Positions 1 through 6,629 are shown, numbered from the stretch's first letter. The stretch is DNA of 12,201 nt from Minisyncoccota bacterium (GCA_021734725.1 JAIPIM010000094.1:1-12201); one strand, 5' to 3'. The notes: a model not told the origin generated them from the letters alone. A program made the numbers and translations.

Positions 1-121
1 GAGCAAAATAGGCAGTTCAAAGACTGGTACAGCCGTTCTGTCGGAAACCGGAATACACGGTGCCGATCATAGCATGATACACCCACCTCGTCATCAACAA
101 AACGTGGGAGGCACGGCGAAA

Positions 122-149
122 AATGTGGGCGGCGGTTCCACCCGGCGAC
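122..149. repeat. REP-like short repeat, copy 1
   Basis: This 28-base element begins AATGTGGG and ends CGGCGAC. It matches the copy at 164-191 at 27 of 28 positions. A shortened relative at about 102-119 shares GTGGGAGGC and CGGCGA but lacks the middle. The ends and size resemble the REP elements of Pseudomonas and Xanthomonas (TGTGGGAG...GCGAC), which are known to be mobilised by RAYT transposases. No RAYT gene lies in the window, so the REP assignment rests on sequence resemblance only. Confidence 0.6.
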
Positions 150-163
150 GTGATCCGGACTGA

Positions 164-191
164 AATGTGGGAGGCGGTTCCACCCGGCGAC
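164..191. repeat. REP-like short repeat, copy 2
   Basis: Near-identical direct copy of the element at 122-149, in the same orientation and 14 bases after it. It ends 45 bases before the start codon of the SPFH gene, so it lies in that gene's upstream region and may be in its leader. Confidence 0.6.
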
Positions 192-236
192 CCGCGGAAC
201 ACTTAAATTTCTAAACCCAACAAAGGAGGCCCCGTC

Positions 237-1439
237 ATGGCCGTAAAAATGGAAGTTCTCAAATACTTTGACGAAAGCGGTGACACGCTTGTGCACCGGG
301 AACCGCCGCAGGGATCCGTCGACATTAAGATCGGTGCCCAACTGATTGTTCAGGAAAACCAGGAAGCCGTGTTTTTCCGCGACGGGAAAGCCTATGACAC
401 CTTCGGCCCGGGGCGGCATACGCTCACAACCCAGAATGTTCCGATACTCACGCGTATCCTGACAATCCCGTGGGAAGAAGTACCGTTCCAGGCTCAAGTC
501 TATTTCATCGCGAAAAAGACGTTCATCGACCTTAAATGGGGAACGAAAGAACCCATTGTCTTCCGTGACAGCGAGCTGGCAATGGTCCGCCTGCGGAGCT
601 TCGGTAAATTCTCTTTGCGCATCGCCGAATCTTCACTTTTCCTCAATCAGCTGGTCGGGACTCAGGGCGCTTACACCACAAACGCCATTGAAGACTTCCT
701 GCGTGACCTCATCGTAGCACGCCTTAACGATGTCCTCGGCGAAAACCTCGAGACAATCCTTGATCTGCCCCGATACTACGATGAACTGGCCGCGGGACTG
801 AAAGCGAGGGCTGCCGAAGATTTCCAGAAATACGGCATTGAGTTGGTCGACTTCTTTATCGGTGCCATCACGCCGCCAAAGGAAGTCCAGAAGATGATGG
901 ACGAACGTTCCGGAATGGGCGCAATCGGCAATCTCGATCGCTACATGAAACTGCAGACCGCTCGCGCGGTACGCGATGTCGCGCAGAGCGGCGGCGGTGG
1001 CGCGGGCGGCACGGCGAGCGCCGGCATGGGACTGGGTGCCGGTATCGGGTTCGGGGCCGGTATGGCCGGCTCAATTCAGCAGGCCATGCAACCTCAGCAA
1101 CAGCAGCAGCAACCACCCCAGGGCGGAGCACAGGCCGGCGGACCCGCCCCCCAACCCCCGGGCCCGACACCATCCACCCAAGGCGGTGCAACTCAGACCT
1201 GCCCGAAATGCCAGGCACAAATACCGCAGGACGCCAAGTTCTGCATGTCCTGCGGTTCGGCCGTGGCTACCACACGGTTCTGCCATAACTGCGGCGCACA
1301 GGTGGCACCCGGCGCCAAGTTCTGTGGAAATTGCGGCGAGGCCCAGGGAGAACCCGCTAAACCCACATGCCCGAACTGCAAGGCTGAATTGGCACCCGGT
1401 GCCAAATTCTGCCCGGAGTGCGGCACCAAAATTGAATAA
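237..1439 (+). CDS. SPFH-domain protein with three C-terminal zinc ribbons (YdjI/virion-core-like)
   Basis: This 400-residue protein has an N-terminal SPFH/band-7-like domain at about residues 25-230, including the segments IVQENQEAVFFRDGKAYD and FGPGRHTL that are typical of the YdjI/'virion core protein' branch. A glycine-, alanine-, glutamine- and proline-rich linker covers about 250-320. Three zinc ribbons follow, with Cys pairs at 322/325 and 336/339, 349/352 and 363/366, and 378/381 and 392/395. There is no signal peptide or obvious membrane helix, so it is probably cytoplasmic and may sit on the inner face of the membrane. SPFH proteins oligomerise into membrane microdomain scaffolds, and B. 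subtilis YdjI belongs to a PspA-type envelope-stress operon; a similar role here is inference. The start is fixed by a strong Shine-Dalgarno (AAGGAGG, 223-229) seven bases before the ATG. It appears to be transcribed alone. Confidence 0.88.
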   Translation: MAVKMEVLKYFDESGDTLVHREPPQGSVDIKIGAQLIVQENQEAVFFRDGKAYDTFGPGRHTLTTQNVPILTRILTIPWEEVPFQAQVYFIAKKTFIDLKWGTKEPIVFRDSELAMVRLRSFGKFSLRIAESSLFLNQLVGTQGAYTTNAIEDFLRDLIVARLNDVLGENLETILDLPRYYDELAAGLKARAAEDFQKYGIELVDFFIGAITPPKEVQKMMDERSGMGAIGNLDRYMKLQTARAVRDVAQSGGGGAGGTASAGMGLGAGIGFGAGMAGSIQQAMQPQQQQQQPPQGGAQAGGPAPQPPGPTPSTQGGATQTCPKCQAQIPQDAKFCMSCGSAVATTRFCHNCGAQVAPGAKFCGNCGEAQGEPAKPTCPNCKAELAPGAKFCPECGTKIE

Positions 1440-1444
1440 ACAAT

Positions 1445-1465
1445 CCCGGCGGGTTGAGTGCCGGG
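1445..1465 (+). terminator. Hairpin just after the SPFH gene, possible terminator
   Basis: CCCGGC at 1445-1450 pairs perfectly with GCCGGG at 1460-1465 across a nine-base loop. It begins five bases after the SPFH stop codon. The position suits a terminator or mRNA-stabilising hairpin, but there is no following T-run, so intrinsic termination is not established. Confidence 0.3.
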
Positions 1466-1560
1466 TCAAGATGTTCGTTCCACAAAGGGGAATGACATGC
1501 ATAGCGAAGAGACGAAGTCCTGGAATCTGTAAGGCTCACACACTCGCATACTGCGCTGTT

Positions 1561-1600
1561 TGTGGGCGTGTGGGTGCGATGTACCCCCCACACTCCCACA
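1561..1600. repeat. 14-base inverted repeat with G-rich and C-rich arms
   Basis: TGTGGGCGTGTGGG at 1561-1574 is complementary to CCCACACTCCCACA at 1587-1600 with one mismatch, across a 12-base loop. It lies between the convergent SPFH gene and the 203-residue gene, so it could act as a two-way transcription stop, although there is no T-tract. The right arm is also the start of the 8-base tandem array at 1587-1618. Confidence 0.6.
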
Positions 1601-1618
1601 CCCCCACACCCCCACACT
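1587..1618. repeat. Tandem repeat, four 8-base units CCCACACY
   Basis: Four uninterrupted units read CCCACACT, CCCACACC, CCCACACC, CCCACACT. The array is strongly C-rich on the top strand, so the other strand carries four evenly spaced GGG runs. It is non-coding and sits next to a REP-like element. Confidence 0.8.
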
Positions 1619-1634
1619 GCGATGACGGCGCTCC

Positions 1635-1662
1635 AATGTGGGAGGGGCCTCAGCGCCGCGAC
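1635..1662. repeat. REP-like short repeat, diverged copy
   Basis: This 28-base element has the same ends (AATGTGGGAGG...GCGAC) and length as the copies at 122-149 and 164-191, but a different centre (GGCCTCAGCGCC). Conserved ends with a variable, GC-rich, partly palindromic centre are typical of REP families. It lies 41 bases beyond the stop codon of the minus-strand gene at 1704-2315. Confidence 0.55.
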
Positions 1663-1703
1663 CGTCGATCAACGTCATATGGGTCGCGTGTATATACAGC
1701 TTT

Positions 1704-2315
1704 TCAATAGTCGTCCTCCCCCTCCGAAAAATCGGTCACGTACACGATTTCACATGCACCGGCCCCTGTATCCCCGCGCGACAGCGAACTCTTCCACCGC
1801 CAACCGTTGCTGGACTCAATCTCTACAAGGCTCCCCTTGAAGCGGACGACCTGCCCAACCCGTACTCGCTTGATCCGGCGAGCAATCACACCGTTCGCCG
1901 GGATTAAATGCATGTTACAGCTGGACGATTCGATGTCTCGACGCGGGATAGGAAATTGTTTCACATGCCAGCGATAAAACCGATTGCTTTGACTGATATC
2001 AATGGACTTGAGTACGCTTTCGTCACTCATTCGTCCCCAGCCAAGCGCCAGATCCACCGGTGCCAGACGCGCTTCCCGACCGAACCAGTAGCGCTCCCGG
2101 CTTAACACACGAGCCTCCACCTGGAACGATGCCAGGGGGGTCAGCCGGTAATCGCCAAAGACAATGGGTGAGACTTCCTCCTCGATCATAACCTGCTCAG
2201 GAGCCTCCGGAGCGACCACGCCCGGGCCATGCACCACGGGACGATTCCGCCACCATTCGTAGCCGAACCAGACGACCACGAAAACAAGGAAGATTATTTT
2301 GAACAGATTCCGCAT
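1704..2315 (-). CDS. Membrane-anchored protein of unknown function
   Basis: This 203-residue protein begins with one hydrophobic segment (about residues 4-18, FKIIFLVFVVVWFGYEW) after a short basic start, so it is probably a signal anchor with the rest in the periplasm. A variable acidic stretch follows (about 30-50). The rest looks like a folded, conserved domain with the segments LAPVDLALGWGRMSD, SQSNRFYRW, NMHLIPAN, VRVGQVVRFKGSLVEI and SSLSRGDTGAGACE. I recognise this pattern from uncharacterised proteins in other bacteria, including Gammaproteobacteria, but know no named domain or function; the VRFKGSLVEI part suggests a beta-barrel fold. A purine-rich AAAAAGGATG lies just before the ATG. 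It is convergent with the SPFH gene, and nothing nearby suggests a pathway. Confidence 0.8.
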   Translation of the reverse strand: MRNLFKIIFLVFVVVWFGYEWWRNRPVVHGPGVVAPEAPEQVMIEEEVSPIVFGDYRLTPLASFQVEARVLSRERYWFGREARLAPVDLALGWGRMSDESVLKSIDISQSNRFYRWHVKQFPIPRRDIESSSCNMHLIPANGVIARRIKRVRVGQVVRFKGSLVEIESSNGWRWKSSLSRGDTGAGACEIVYVTDFSEGEDDY

Positions 2316-2466
2316 CGCTTTTCATCCTTTTTCCCGTCTACACACAGATAAATCATAGGGTAATACTCAAATATTCAATAATCAACTCTTTCGTAGACCG
2401 CTTGACGAGAGTGGATAACGATTCGCCTTCGTCCCCGTCGCCTGCGACGCGCCGGCAAGAAAGTAG

Positions 2467-2486
2467 GGCGGGTCTCCAGACCTGCC
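2467..2486. repeat. Palindromic element GGCGGGTCT/AGACCTGCC
   Basis: GGCGGGTCT at 2467-2475 is complementary to AGACCTGCC at 2478-2486, with one mismatch that could be a G-U pair in RNA. The two-base centre makes it a compact palindrome, unlike the 28-base REP-like family elsewhere in the window. It could be a second dispersed repeat family. Confidence 0.45.
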
Positions 2487-2499
2487 AATGCACGGATCC

Positions 2500-2514
2500 G
2501 CGCCACACAGGCGC
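2500..2514. repeat. Hairpin GCGCC-ACACA-GGCGC
   Basis: A perfect five-base stem with a five-base loop, extended imperfectly by TCCG (2497-2500) opposite CGGA (2516-2519). No T-run follows on either strand, so it is not a clear terminator. Confidence 0.35.
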
Positions 2515-2605
2515 ACGGACGGTCTCATGTTCGTCCCTCTCAGGCCCTTAGCATTGTCCTGCGCCTTATAAATTCCCGGGAGTTCGTCCCTTCGTTATAC
2601 ATGCA

Positions 2606-2622
2606 GCTCCCCCTCGGGGAGC
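2606..2622. repeat. Hairpin GCTCCCC-CTC-GGGGAGC
   Basis: A perfect seven-base GC-rich stem with a three-base loop in the middle of the gene-free region. It would be very stable in RNA. It has no T-tract on either side and no neighbouring coding sequence to explain it. Confidence 0.45.
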
Positions 2623-2809
2623 ACAAACTACCAGGAACAAAACACGTGTCCGGCAACCCGGAGTGGCGGGACCCCACGCAAAAAGGTCTCGCACCCATGG
2701 TGGTAGCGCCGGTGCGTACGCATACCGAACACATCCCCAACCAACTGGCGAACCGCGTTAATCCGTGTACGGTTTGGTTTGATAGATGAAGGTTGAAACC
2801 CAAGATAGA

Positions 2810-2838
2810 GAATTGCGAAATGCGAGATTTCGCAATTC
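2810..2838. repeat. Perfect 12-base inverted repeat
   Basis: GAATTGCGAAAT at 2810-2821 and ATTTCGCAATTC at 2827-2838 are perfectly complementary across a five-base loop. It is followed at once by two tandem TTGGTTC units. Similar AT-rich words (GAATTTCGAATTGCG) occur at about 7050-7064 in the rtcB-archease gap, which suggests a dispersed family. It could also be an operator for the downstream gene. Confidence 0.6.
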
Positions 2839-2846
2839 TTGGTTCT

Positions 2847-2867
2847 TGGTTCTTGAACGAAGAACCA
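2847..2867. repeat. Inverted repeat TGGTTCTT/AAGAACCA
   Basis: A perfect eight-base stem with a five-base loop (GAACG). Its left arm lies partly in the tandem TTGGTTC repeat. It is the second of three consecutive hairpins within 95 bases upstream of the gene at 2934. Confidence 0.5.
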
Positions 2868-2872
2868 CAAAC

Positions 2873-2902
2873 GACTCGCGCGAAAGCTGTTTCGCAAGAG
2901 TC
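2873..2902 (+). promoter_or_regulatory. Leader hairpin upstream of the sialidase-like gene
   Basis: GACTC (2873-2877) pairs with GAGTC (2898-2902), and inside it GCGAAA pairs with TTTCGC, giving an imperfect stem of about 11 pairs. It ends 11 bases before the AGGAAGGAG ribosome binding site (2914-2922). That position suits an operator or a leader RNA structure; its function is unknown. Confidence 0.3.
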
Positions 2903-2933
2903 TACACGGATTCAGGAAGGAGATCATTGAGGT

Positions 2934-4049
2934 ATGACTGGCTTGACGTCGTCACACACAGAAAAGCTCACGTCCCTTCTGACCGCCCTCGTCAATCAAG
3001 AGGCGGCAGAGACCATTTTACCACCCCTGGAAAGTGCGCCCGGATTCTGGTTCGGAGGCGGTAACATGGCTGTGGACACCAACAACGTCATCTGGCTTGT
3101 CGGCCGGTATCGTAACTCCGGGGACTCGCGTACGGGCCTGGAGAAAGGCGCACGCGGACTCGAATGCGCGCTGTTCAAATCGACGGACAACGGAGCATCC
3201 TTCACAAACGTAAAAAGCTGGTCAAAGCAGGATCTGTCCCAGGCGAACGCCACCGTACTCTCCATCGAAGGAACCGCCCTTTATCGCACCCCGGCAGGCA
3301 TGTGGGAGTTATACGTCTCGTTCGAAAAAGAGGCGGCGTATCCCGACCCGGTAAGCGACTACCGGAAACCCGGTACAGGAGTATGGGAAATCGTCCGTCT
3401 GACGGGGCCCTCCCCGGACAAACTGTCGCCGGAATCGATGAAACCCGTACTTGCTGTCCGTGACAAACCGGAATACCTGCATGTCAAGGATCCGGTTGTC
3501 TTCGATGCCCCCGGCGGAGGAACGGCATTGCTGTTCGCCACCCATCCTTTCTGCTGGTCCTCCGGCGGTACCGGCCTGGCGCTGCGCAAGGAACATGCCG
3601 AAGACTTCGCTGTCCAAACGTGGGAAGTCGTACCGCGCGGCCCGGCCTGGGATGTGGCGAGCACGCGTCTCACGGATCGCCTTGCTGTTCCATCTGTCGG
3701 CATATTCAAAGATAGTGTCGCGTACTCAGTATATTTCTATGACGGCGCTGAATGCCTGCGAGCACATGAGCAGAATCGACGGGCCAAGCAACGCCCGCGT
3801 GGATATTCCTGTGAGGAACTTGGGGGCGCACTGCTTGGGGAGGACGCACGTTTCCCAACATGCACGCGTCTTTCACTGCTGGCGCCACTCTTCGTGTCTC
3901 CCCACGGCACGGGATGCAGCAGGTACGTCAAAACGCTCGTGACAGCGGACGGGATCCTCGCCAGTTGGCAACAGGCGCAACCCGACGGTTCGCAACCATT
4001 AGTCGGACATTTCCTCGACAACCAGACGATTGAAGATCTACTGACGTGA
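2934..4049 (+). CDS. Sialidase-like Asp-box beta-propeller protein
   Basis: This 371-residue protein has no signal peptide, so it looks cytoplasmic. It carries one clear Asp-box (STDNGASF, residues 83-90), the loop motif of sialidase-type beta-propellers. Before it comes FGGGNMAVDTNNVIWLVGRY (39-58), with the NSGDSRTGLE segment next. Later segments include HVKDPVVFD (183-191), VVPRGPAWDVA (232-242), YFYDGAEC (267-274) and PRGYSCEELGG (288-298). I associate this signature with uncharacterised 'exo-alpha-sialidase' annotations in Planctomycetes and Verrucomicrobia. The arginine triad of true sialidases cannot be assigned by reading, so activity on sialic acid is not shown; a role on plant or algal sugars is equally possible. 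The start is supported by AGGAAGGAG at 2914-2922. It is probably monocistronic, 53 bases before the next gene. Confidence 0.8.
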   Translation: MTGLTSSHTEKLTSLLTALVNQEAAETILPPLESAPGFWFGGGNMAVDTNNVIWLVGRYRNSGDSRTGLEKGARGLECALFKSTDNGASFTNVKSWSKQDLSQANATVLSIEGTALYRTPAGMWELYVSFEKEAAYPDPVSDYRKPGTGVWEIVRLTGPSPDKLSPESMKPVLAVRDKPEYLHVKDPVVFDAPGGGTALLFATHPFCWSSGGTGLALRKEHAEDFAVQTWEVVPRGPAWDVASTRLTDRLAVPSVGIFKDSVAYSVYFYDGAECLRAHEQNRRAKQRPRGYSCEELGGALLGEDARFPTCTRLSLLAPLFVSPHGTGCSRYVKTLVTADGILASWQQAQPDGSQPLVGHFLDNQTIEDLLT

Positions 4050-4102
4050 AGAGGTCCATAGCATACACGTAACGCCCGCCTGCAGTAAAAAGGTTATACA
4101 CC

Positions 4103-5917
4103 GTGTCCGAAGAAGCCACTCACATTCCTGACATCAGCGAGGCAGCAGCCGACTGGCTGGCGCAGACCCCGTCTGATCAAGAGGTGTACGATATGCTTCG
4201 CGAGACAGTGTTTGCCGAGGATATCTTCAGCGGTCAGAAAATGACGGTTGCAAGCGCCGGGCGAAAAATTGTCCGCCGTCGACTTAAAACCGCCCTGCGC
4301 CGCAGTCCGGAGGTGCGCGCGCTCTTCCTCGCGGCGGATGAAACCCCCTGGGCTGCCTGGGCACGGTGCATCGCCATGTTCGATGAGGATTGGCTGAAAA
4401 CGCACTGGCGGCAACTGATACGCGCTGTCGGCAACGGAAACCTGATTGTTGCCTTGGCGCTGGATGACCGTCCGTCCCTGCGACAACGCGGCAAACGCCT
4501 CCTGCTGCGAACGGAGTTCTGGGATCCGAGCCGGCAGCCATGGCAAAACTCTCCGGCCACCCCGCCGCCAGATTGGCAGACACTGACAGCGTTGCTCCAC
4601 TGTCACAAGCCATCGCGCGATACAACGGATAGGCACGACGACACGAAAGACAAACTCCAGCGGCAAGCCGGTGCACTTCAGAAGGAAGTCGAAAAACTGC
4701 ACAGAGCTCTGAATAAACAGAAAGAAAAAAACGATACTCTACAAGACCGACACACCAAAGCGCTTACGGCACACGCCGACGAAAAGCAGCAACTGCGACA
4801 GCAACTCCGCCGCTTTCAGCAACAAAACGAACACCTGCGCTCCGACGTGCAGGAACAAGTCGAAGCTCGCATGAACGAGTTCCGGAGAGCGGTGCTTGGA
4901 GTAACTCCCGCCGTGCAACGGATGCAGGAAGCTCTGCGGTCGCGTGAAACAGACTCCTTGATGGAACGCGCTCGGATTACACTCGACGCACACCGCAAAC
5001 TCAATGAAAAATACGGAACCGTGACTGATCTGGAGGATGAAATACGGTCGCTCCAAGCCACTCTTGACGACATTACGGAATGCCTCGCGCAAAGCGTGAA
5101 GGTGCTGCCGGAAATTTACGACGTCCGGGCTGACATCCTCGAACGGCTGGGAGAACTCCAAGGACTGGTCCCTCAGTCACGCGATCTGCCCAAAAGAGAA
5201 CTGGCACGCCGCATCCATCGCATGATTGACGAGGCAAGCCTCGAAAATCAGGGGACGGACACACTTCAGGCTCTGGGCAAAGATATGGACGAGGGTCCCC
5301 TTTCCTCCCTGCTGACGGACAAGGAGAAAACTGATATCGGTGATGCACTACAGGAGAAAGAAGCGAAGCTCCGTGCCCTGAAAAAAGCCGCGCTACTTGC
5401 GACATCGGCCCCGGAAAAACCGCACCACGCACCCAACATACCGATGGCAATCTGGGACGTCAACCAGGCGCTCGAGCAGCTCCCCTCCGGCTCTAAGCCC
5501 TGGCTTTTCGTGGATGGATACAACGTCGTTAAACGCATCCCGGAACTCAACAAACTCAGCCAACAGGTATCACTGGCACAAGCCCGCCAGGCCCTCTGCG
5601 AGCTTTGCCAGGCACAGACACGGCATTTCGAACGCATGGAAATCGTATTCGACGGTAAGGGAGCATTGAGCAATCGCGAGGCTCTCGGCGATCTCACCAT
5701 TGTGTTCTCGGCCGAACTCGCGGAATCGCAGAACGCCGACAATTACATTGTGCAACGCACGAAAGGTATTCAGAGTGAAGCGGACATCGTGTGGCTGGTA
5801 ACCGCGGACCGTGGGCTGCAACAACGCGCATCACTCTACGCCGACGGCTTTATGTCACCGGCGGATTTTTATCTCTTCCTCAAGCAAGGCCCAAATCATG
5901 ATCATCTACGGCATTAA
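4103..5917 (+). CDS. Coiled-coil protein with C-terminal Rae1/YacP-like NYN ribonuclease domain
   Basis: This 604-residue protein has three parts. The N-terminal ~150 residues are mostly helical and of no family I recognise (AWARCIAMFDEDWLKTHW at about 85-102). A long coiled coil, rich in Gln, Glu, Lys and Arg, covers about 180-335, and more helices continue to ~430. Residues 466-595 form an NYN (YacP/DUF901) domain with the expected acidic positions: VDGYN (D471), VFDGKG (D517), NADNYI (D546) and TADRG (D569). NYN domains are PIN-like metal-dependent ribonucleases. B. subtilis Rae1 (YacP) cuts mRNA in the ribosomal A site and is only about 170 residues long, so this protein is much larger. 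The start is GTG, nine bases after AAAAAGG (4087-4093). Its last 20 bases overlap rlmB, implying translational coupling. RNase activity and ribosome targeting are inferences. Confidence 0.85.
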   Translation: MSEEATHIPDISEAAADWLAQTPSDQEVYDMLRETVFAEDIFSGQKMTVASAGRKIVRRRLKTALRRSPEVRALFLAADETPWAAWARCIAMFDEDWLKTHWRQLIRAVGNGNLIVALALDDRPSLRQRGKRLLLRTEFWDPSRQPWQNSPATPPPDWQTLTALLHCHKPSRDTTDRHDDTKDKLQRQAGALQKEVEKLHRALNKQKEKNDTLQDRHTKALTAHADEKQQLRQQLRRFQQQNEHLRSDVQEQVEARMNEFRRAVLGVTPAVQRMQEALRSRETDSLMERARITLDAHRKLNEKYGTVTDLEDEIRSLQATLDDITECLAQSVKVLPEIYDVRADILERLGELQGLVPQSRDLPKRELARRIHRMIDEASLENQGTDTLQALGKDMDEGPLSSLLTDKEKTDIGDALQEKEAKLRALKKAALLATSAPEKPHHAPNIPMAIWDVNQALEQLPSGSKPWLFVDGYNVVKRIPELNKLSQQVSLAQARQALCELCQAQTRHFERMEIVFDGKGALSNREALGDLTIVFSAELAESQNADNYIVQRTKGIQSEADIVWLVTADRGLQQRASLYADGFMSPADFYLFLKQGPNHDHLRH

Positions 5918-6629
5918 TCCATTGCTGGAATCTTTGCACTCCTCACTGAAACCGCGACGCGTCATGATCCAAAAAGGAAAGTCCAATCCGCGCATTCAGG
6001 GCATTCAGAAACTGGCCGCACAAAACACCATTCCGATCGATATGGTGGCAAACTTGGAGAAGCTGTGCGGCTCATCCCAACACCAGGGCGTGGCCGGCGA
6101 CGTTTCCGGCCTGGGTGAAACACACTTGACCGATACCACGCAACTGGCGGATCAAGTAGTCATGCTCGACAGCATCCAGGATCCACACAATTTCGGGGCG
6201 TCCATGCGCGTCTGCGATGCCTTCGGATTCACCGATGTCATCTATCACAAGGGCAATTCCAGCGGCGTAACACCCGCCGCCGTAAAAGTATCCACTGGCG
6301 CCATCTTTCATCTGCGACTGTTTGAATCCAACCTGAACAAAGCCGTGAAATGGCTGACCTCGCGGGACTATCGCCTGTGTGTGCTGGAGGCTGAGGGGAA
6401 TGTGACTATCTACGACGCGGACTATACAGGACGTATCTGCATAGTTATGGGATCGGAAGGATTTGGCGTACGCCACAATATCCTGCGTCAGGCCAACCAG
6501 GTGATGAGTATACCCATGCGCGGTCACGTTTCGTCTCTGAACGTCTCGTGCGCGCTCACCGCCGTGCTCTCGGAGATCGCGCGTCAAACATCCAATACCA
6601 CCGTGGCTTCCCAGCCGCGCGACGTCTGA
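5898..6629 (+). CDS. rlmB: 23S rRNA (guanosine-2'-O-)-methyltransferase RlmB (TrmH/SPOUT family)
   Basis: This 243-residue protein has the usual RlmB size and layout. A small N-terminal RNA-binding domain starts MIIYGINPLLESL and ends near HQGVAG (62-67). The C-terminal SPOUT knot has motif 1 with DPHNFGASMR (N98), motif 2 with MGSEGFG (184-190, E187) and motif 3 with IPMRGHVSSLNVS (205-217). The family methylates the 2'-O of G2251 in the peptidyl-transferase P-loop of 23S rRNA using SAM; other TrmH paralogues modify tRNA, so the exact target is inferred. The ATG at 5898 is chosen because the MIIYGINPL start matches the family and AAGG lies at 5886-5889; an open extension upstream would only read through the preceding gene. 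It overlaps the NYN gene by 20 bases and the archease gene, on the other strand, by 46. Confidence 0.9.
   Translation: MIIYGINPLLESLHSSLKPRRVMIQKGKSNPRIQGIQKLAAQNTIPIDMVANLEKLCGSSQHQGVAGDVSGLGETHLTDTTQLADQVVMLDSIQDPHNFGASMRVCDAFGFTDVIYHKGNSSGVTPAAVKVSTGAIFHLRLFESNLNKAVKWLTSRDYRLCVLEAEGNVTIYDADYTGRICIVMGSEGFGVRHNILRQANQVMSIPMRGHVSSLNVSCALTAVLSEIARQTSNTTVASQPRDV

Larger units (their letters stand above)
2316..2933. other. 618-base gene-free region with many hairpins
   Basis: It lies between the divergent gene starts at 2315 (-) and 2934 (+), so it should hold promoters for both; I cannot place them reliably. The short open frames on both strands have no recognisable protein signature or good ribosome binding site. 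The region contains at least six inverted repeats, listed separately, plus the perfect palindrome TGCGTACGCA at 2713-2722. This density suggests accumulated repeat elements or one or more structured RNAs. Confidence 0.6.

Noticed and set aside
1..72. Open + strand frame ending at TAG (70-72), perhaps the C-terminus of a gene to the left.
   Set aside because: Only about 23 codons are visible, no family signature is seen, and another + strand frame is also open here, so it cannot be told from chance.
868..1710. Long open frames on both strands overlapping the 3' half of the SPFH gene.
   Set aside because: They overlap a strongly supported gene in GC-rich, repetitive sequence (Gly/Ala/Gln/Pro linker and zinc ribbons) and show only low-complexity Arg/Pro-rich translations.
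2640..2800. Possible group II intron fragment: a GTGCGAGACC start-like string on the minus strand and an AACCGCG...GTACGGTTT pairing on the plus strand.
   Set aside because: The two signals are on opposite strands, the putative domain V is only about 26 bases against the expected 34, the AGC triad is absent, and no reverse transcriptase or other intron domain is present.
4094..4702. Minus-strand 202-codon frame antisense to the NYN protein's N-terminus.
   Set aside because: The plus-strand gene has a start with a ribosome binding site and a continuous coiled coil; the antisense frame has no recognisable domain.
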